From: Saccharomycodes ludwigii
Lineage: Eukaryota; Ascomycota; Saccharomycetes; Saccharomycodales; Saccharomycodaceae
DNA: 64,000 nt
Assembly: GCF_020623625.1 (NCBI RefSeq)
Contig: NC_060202.1
Location: 1,367,501 to 1,431,500 of the forward strand
Direction of reading: 5' to 3'
The notes below the pieces were generated by a model that was not told the origin of the DNA, searched no databases, and saw only the letters and a list, made by a program, of their open reading frames with translations. Shown here piece after piece: positions 61,946 through 64,000 of the stretch. Position numbers and translations under genes: made by a program. Positions within the stretch are counted from its first letter, which is position 1. Each line of letters starts with the position of its first letter.

Positions 61946-64000
61946 ATGACAATTAAAAAAAGAACACATTCTAATATCTCAGATCATGAAGAAGATCTTG
62001 TTTCTAACAATCATAAAAAAATTTTAAGTGCTAACACTAATAATATTAATAATGACAGGAGAGGCACTTCTGATGTTATTTCCGAAAACTTGGAGGTTGA
62101 AGAAGAAGAAGACTTGGCAGAAGAAAATAATCTTCTATCGTCATCTAATTTTGAATGGCAACGTACAATATCAAAAGTGGTAAAATCTGTTGTTTCTATT
62201 CATTTTTCTCAAGTAGCACCATTTGATTGTGACCAAGCTTTGGTCAGTGAAGCTACCGGATTCATTGTAGATGCAGATAGAGGTATCATTTTGACAAATA
62301 GACATGTTGTTGGTTCTGGTCCGTTTGTTGGGTTTGCAGTTTTCGATAATCACGAAGAATGTGATCTTATTCCGATTTATAGAGATCCAGTTCACGATTT
62401 TGGGTTTTTAAAATTTGATCCAAAAAAAATTGAATATATGGAAGTTAGTGCATTAGAATTGAAACCTTCTTTAGCTTCAATCGGTTTGGAAATTAGAGTT
62501 GTTGGTAATGATGCCGGTGAAAAATTAAGTATTTTAAGTGGATTCATCAGTAGATTGGATAGAAATGCTCCTGATTATGGGGAATTAACGTATAACGATT
62601 TTAATACTGAGTATATTCAAGCAGCAGCATCTGCTTCTGGTGGTAGCAGTGGGTCTCCAGTTGTTAATAAAGATGGTTATGTGGTTGCATTACAAGCTGG
62701 CGGTTCTACAGAGGCTTCAACAGATTTTTTCTTACCATTGGATAGGATATATAGGGCTTTGGCATGTATTCAAGAAAATAAACCAATTACTAGGGGTACA
62801 ATTCAAACACAGTGGCTATTAAAGGCATTTGATGAGTGTAAAAGATTGGGGTTAACTTCTGATCGTGAAAGTGAGTTTCGTTCTACTTTTCCCGACAAAT
62901 TTGGGTTATTAGTTGCGGAGACTATTTTAAAAGAGGGACCAGCTAGCAATAAGATTGAGGAGGGGGATGTTTTGATTTCGATTAATAATAACTTGATTTC
63001 CTCGTTTATCCAAGTAGACGATATTTTAGACAGTAGCATTGGTGAAAATATTAGGGTTGTTGTTCAGAGAGGTGGCAAAGAAATAAACTTTGAATGTAAA
63101 GTGGGTGATTTACATCAAATTACTCCAAATAAGTATGTGGAAGTATGTGGTGCTACGTTCCACGAGTTGTCATACCAGATGGCTAGATTGTATGCTATCC
63201 CAGTTAGAGGTGTTTTTTTAAGCAGTGCTACAGGGTCTTTCAACCTTGATAAATCAGAAAAAGTTGGTTGGATTATCGACAGCGTTGATAACAAAACTAC
63301 TAAAGATTTGGCCGGATTTGTTGAAGTTATGAAGAAAATCCCAGATAGAAAAAGAGTTATGGTGACATATCATCATTTAGGGGATCAACATTCGCCACAA
63401 GTTTCTTCTGTATATATAGATCGTCATTGGAGCCATGAATTTAGAATTTACACTAGAAATGATACTACAGGTATCTGGGACTATGCCAAATTAGGTGAAC
63501 CTATTAAACCCGAACCTCTGGTGCCGAAATCTGCTAAATTTATTGATATGGAATTGGATTCTCCTCAGTTATCTAAGGTTTCCCATTCTTTGGTTATGGT
63601 TTCGTCTATAGCTGCGATTCCGATAGATTCTATTTCTAGCGATCCAGTCAGACTAGCCGGTCTGATTTTAGATGCTGTCAATGGCTACGTGGTAGTTTCA
63701 AGACGTGTAATTCCACACGATTGCTTAGATTGTTTTGTGACAATTGCCGAATCTATCATAGTTCCAGCAAGCGTAATTTTTTTGCATCCAACACAAAACT
63801 TTGCTATAGTTAAATATAATCCAAAATTGGTCAATGCCAACATTGAATCACCTATTTTTTCTGATAGACCGTTGGAAAGAAATGATAAAGTCACCTTTAT
63901 TGGTCAAACATCCAATGGTAGATTGGTTTCCTCGCCCACCAAAGTTTCATACATTTCATCGTTCAGTGTACCAAGTAATTTAATCCCACGTTATAAAGCT
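61946..64000 (+). CDS. NMA111: Nma111, HtrA-like serine protease (3' part outside the window)
   Basis: The frame runs open from the ATG at 61946 to the window end, 685 codons of a protein that has 997 residues in S. cerevisiae. A Lys/Arg-rich start (MTIKKRTHSN) fits the known nuclear localisation signal. The catalytic triad is complete: His120 in LTNRHVV, Asp151 in VHDFGF and Ser235 in SGGSSGSPVV. A first PDZ-like domain follows at about 300-370 (PASNKIEEGDVLISINN). The C-terminal second protease-like half is only partly present. The enzyme is a nuclear pro-apoptotic protease of the HtrA/Omi group that cleaves Bir1. It corresponds to YNL123W, here joined to ORC6 by the interleaved order. Confidence 0.95.
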   Translation, partial: MTIKKRTHSNISDHEEDLVSNNHKKILSANTNNINNDRRGTSDVISENLEVEEEEDLAEENNLLSSSNFEWQRTISKVVKSVVSIHFSQVAPFDCDQALVSEATGFIVDADRGIILTNRHVVGSGPFVGFAVFDNHEECDLIPIYRDPVHDFGFLKFDPKKIEYMEVSALELKPSLASIGLEIRVVGNDAGEKLSILSGFISRLDRNAPDYGELTYNDFNTEYIQAAASASGGSSGSPVVNKDGYVVALQAGGSTEASTDFFLPLDRIYRALACIQENKPITRGTIQTQWLLKAFDECKRLGLTSDRESEFRSTFPDKFGLLVAETILKEGPASNKIEEGDVLISINNNLISSFIQVDDILDSSIGENIRVVVQRGGKEINFECKVGDLHQITPNKYVEVCGATFHELSYQMARLYAIPVRGVFLSSATGSFNLDKSEKVGWIIDSVDNKTTKDLAGFVEVMKKIPDRKRVMVTYHHLGDQHSPQVSSVYIDRHWSHEFRIYTRNDTTGIWDYAKLGEPIKPEPLVPKSAKFIDMELDSPQLSKVSHSLVMVSSIAAIPIDSISSDPVRLAGLILDAVNGYVVVSRRVIPHDCLDCFVTIAESIIVPASVIFLHPTQNFAIVKYNPKLVNANIESPIFSDRPLERNDKVTFIGQTSNGRLVSSPTKVSYISSFSVPSNLIPRYKA

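Noticed and set aside
1-64000. tRNA, snRNA or snoRNA genes and LTR-type elements
   Set aside because: Scanning the spacers by eye I found no GGTTCGA-type B-box, no recognisable snRNA core and no paired long terminal repeats. A covariance-model scan would be decisive.

Overview
This is a nuclear chromosome segment from a budding yeast (Saccharomycetales). It is AT-rich, its genes are intronless, and long A/T tracts lie between them and often directly before start codons. Nearly every gene matches a Saccharomyces cerevisiae gene. The order interleaves two S. cerevisiae blocks: the chromosome XIV series SRV2-NAM9-EAF7-FPR1-FYV6-KRE33-TOM22-CPT1-NRK1-TEP1-FAR11-SPC98-ESBP6-NAF1-NMA111 (YNL138 to YNL123), and the chromosome VIII series NDT80-EPT1-CIA2-LSM12-MSH1-SET1-ORC6 (YHR124 to YHR118). 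That single merged order, with one gene standing for the CPT1/EPT1 pair, is expected of a lineage that split off before the yeast whole-genome duplication. A Saccharomycodes-like or related non-duplicated yeast fits, but the species cannot be fixed from the window.

Layout: 0-8 kb holds SRV2, NAM9, a greatly enlarged EAF7, and FPR1. 8-17.6 kb is a block foreign to the S. cerevisiae order: a CWP1/CWP2 pair of cell-wall mannoprotein genes, a 3.8-kb gap without an intact gene, and the metal transporter SMF1. 17.7-30.8 kb holds FYV6, NDT80, KRE33, TOM22, CPT1/EPT1, CIA2 and NRK1. 31.7-37.3 kb is an intact 1853-codon homologue of the fatty acid synthase alpha subunit, inserted between NRK1 and TEP1. 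37.7-64 kb holds TEP1, LSM12, FAR11, SPC98, ESBP6, NAF1, MSH1, SET1, ORC6 and the start of NMA111, which runs off the window.

The genes are mostly unrelated housekeeping functions: actin and cAMP signalling, mitochondrial translation and import, chromatin (NuA4, COMPASS), ribosome biogenesis, lipid synthesis, iron-sulfur assembly, spindle pole, replication and meiosis. No operon logic applies. Divergent pairs (NAM9/EAF7, NDT80/KRE33, CIA2/NRK1, LSM12/FAR11, ESBP6/NAF1, SET1/ORC6) share promoter regions.

The most notable item is the FAS2-like gene. Its frame is open throughout, its acyl-carrier serine and ketosynthase Cys-His-His triad are kept, but the ketoreductase catalytic Tyr is Cys, the NADPH-binding glycine motif is changed, the phosphopantetheinyl transferase lacks two acidic catalytic positions, and the two ketosynthase residues that set cerulenin response and chain length are replaced. 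It looks like a neofunctionalised, non-reducing alpha subunit rather than ordinary FAS2.
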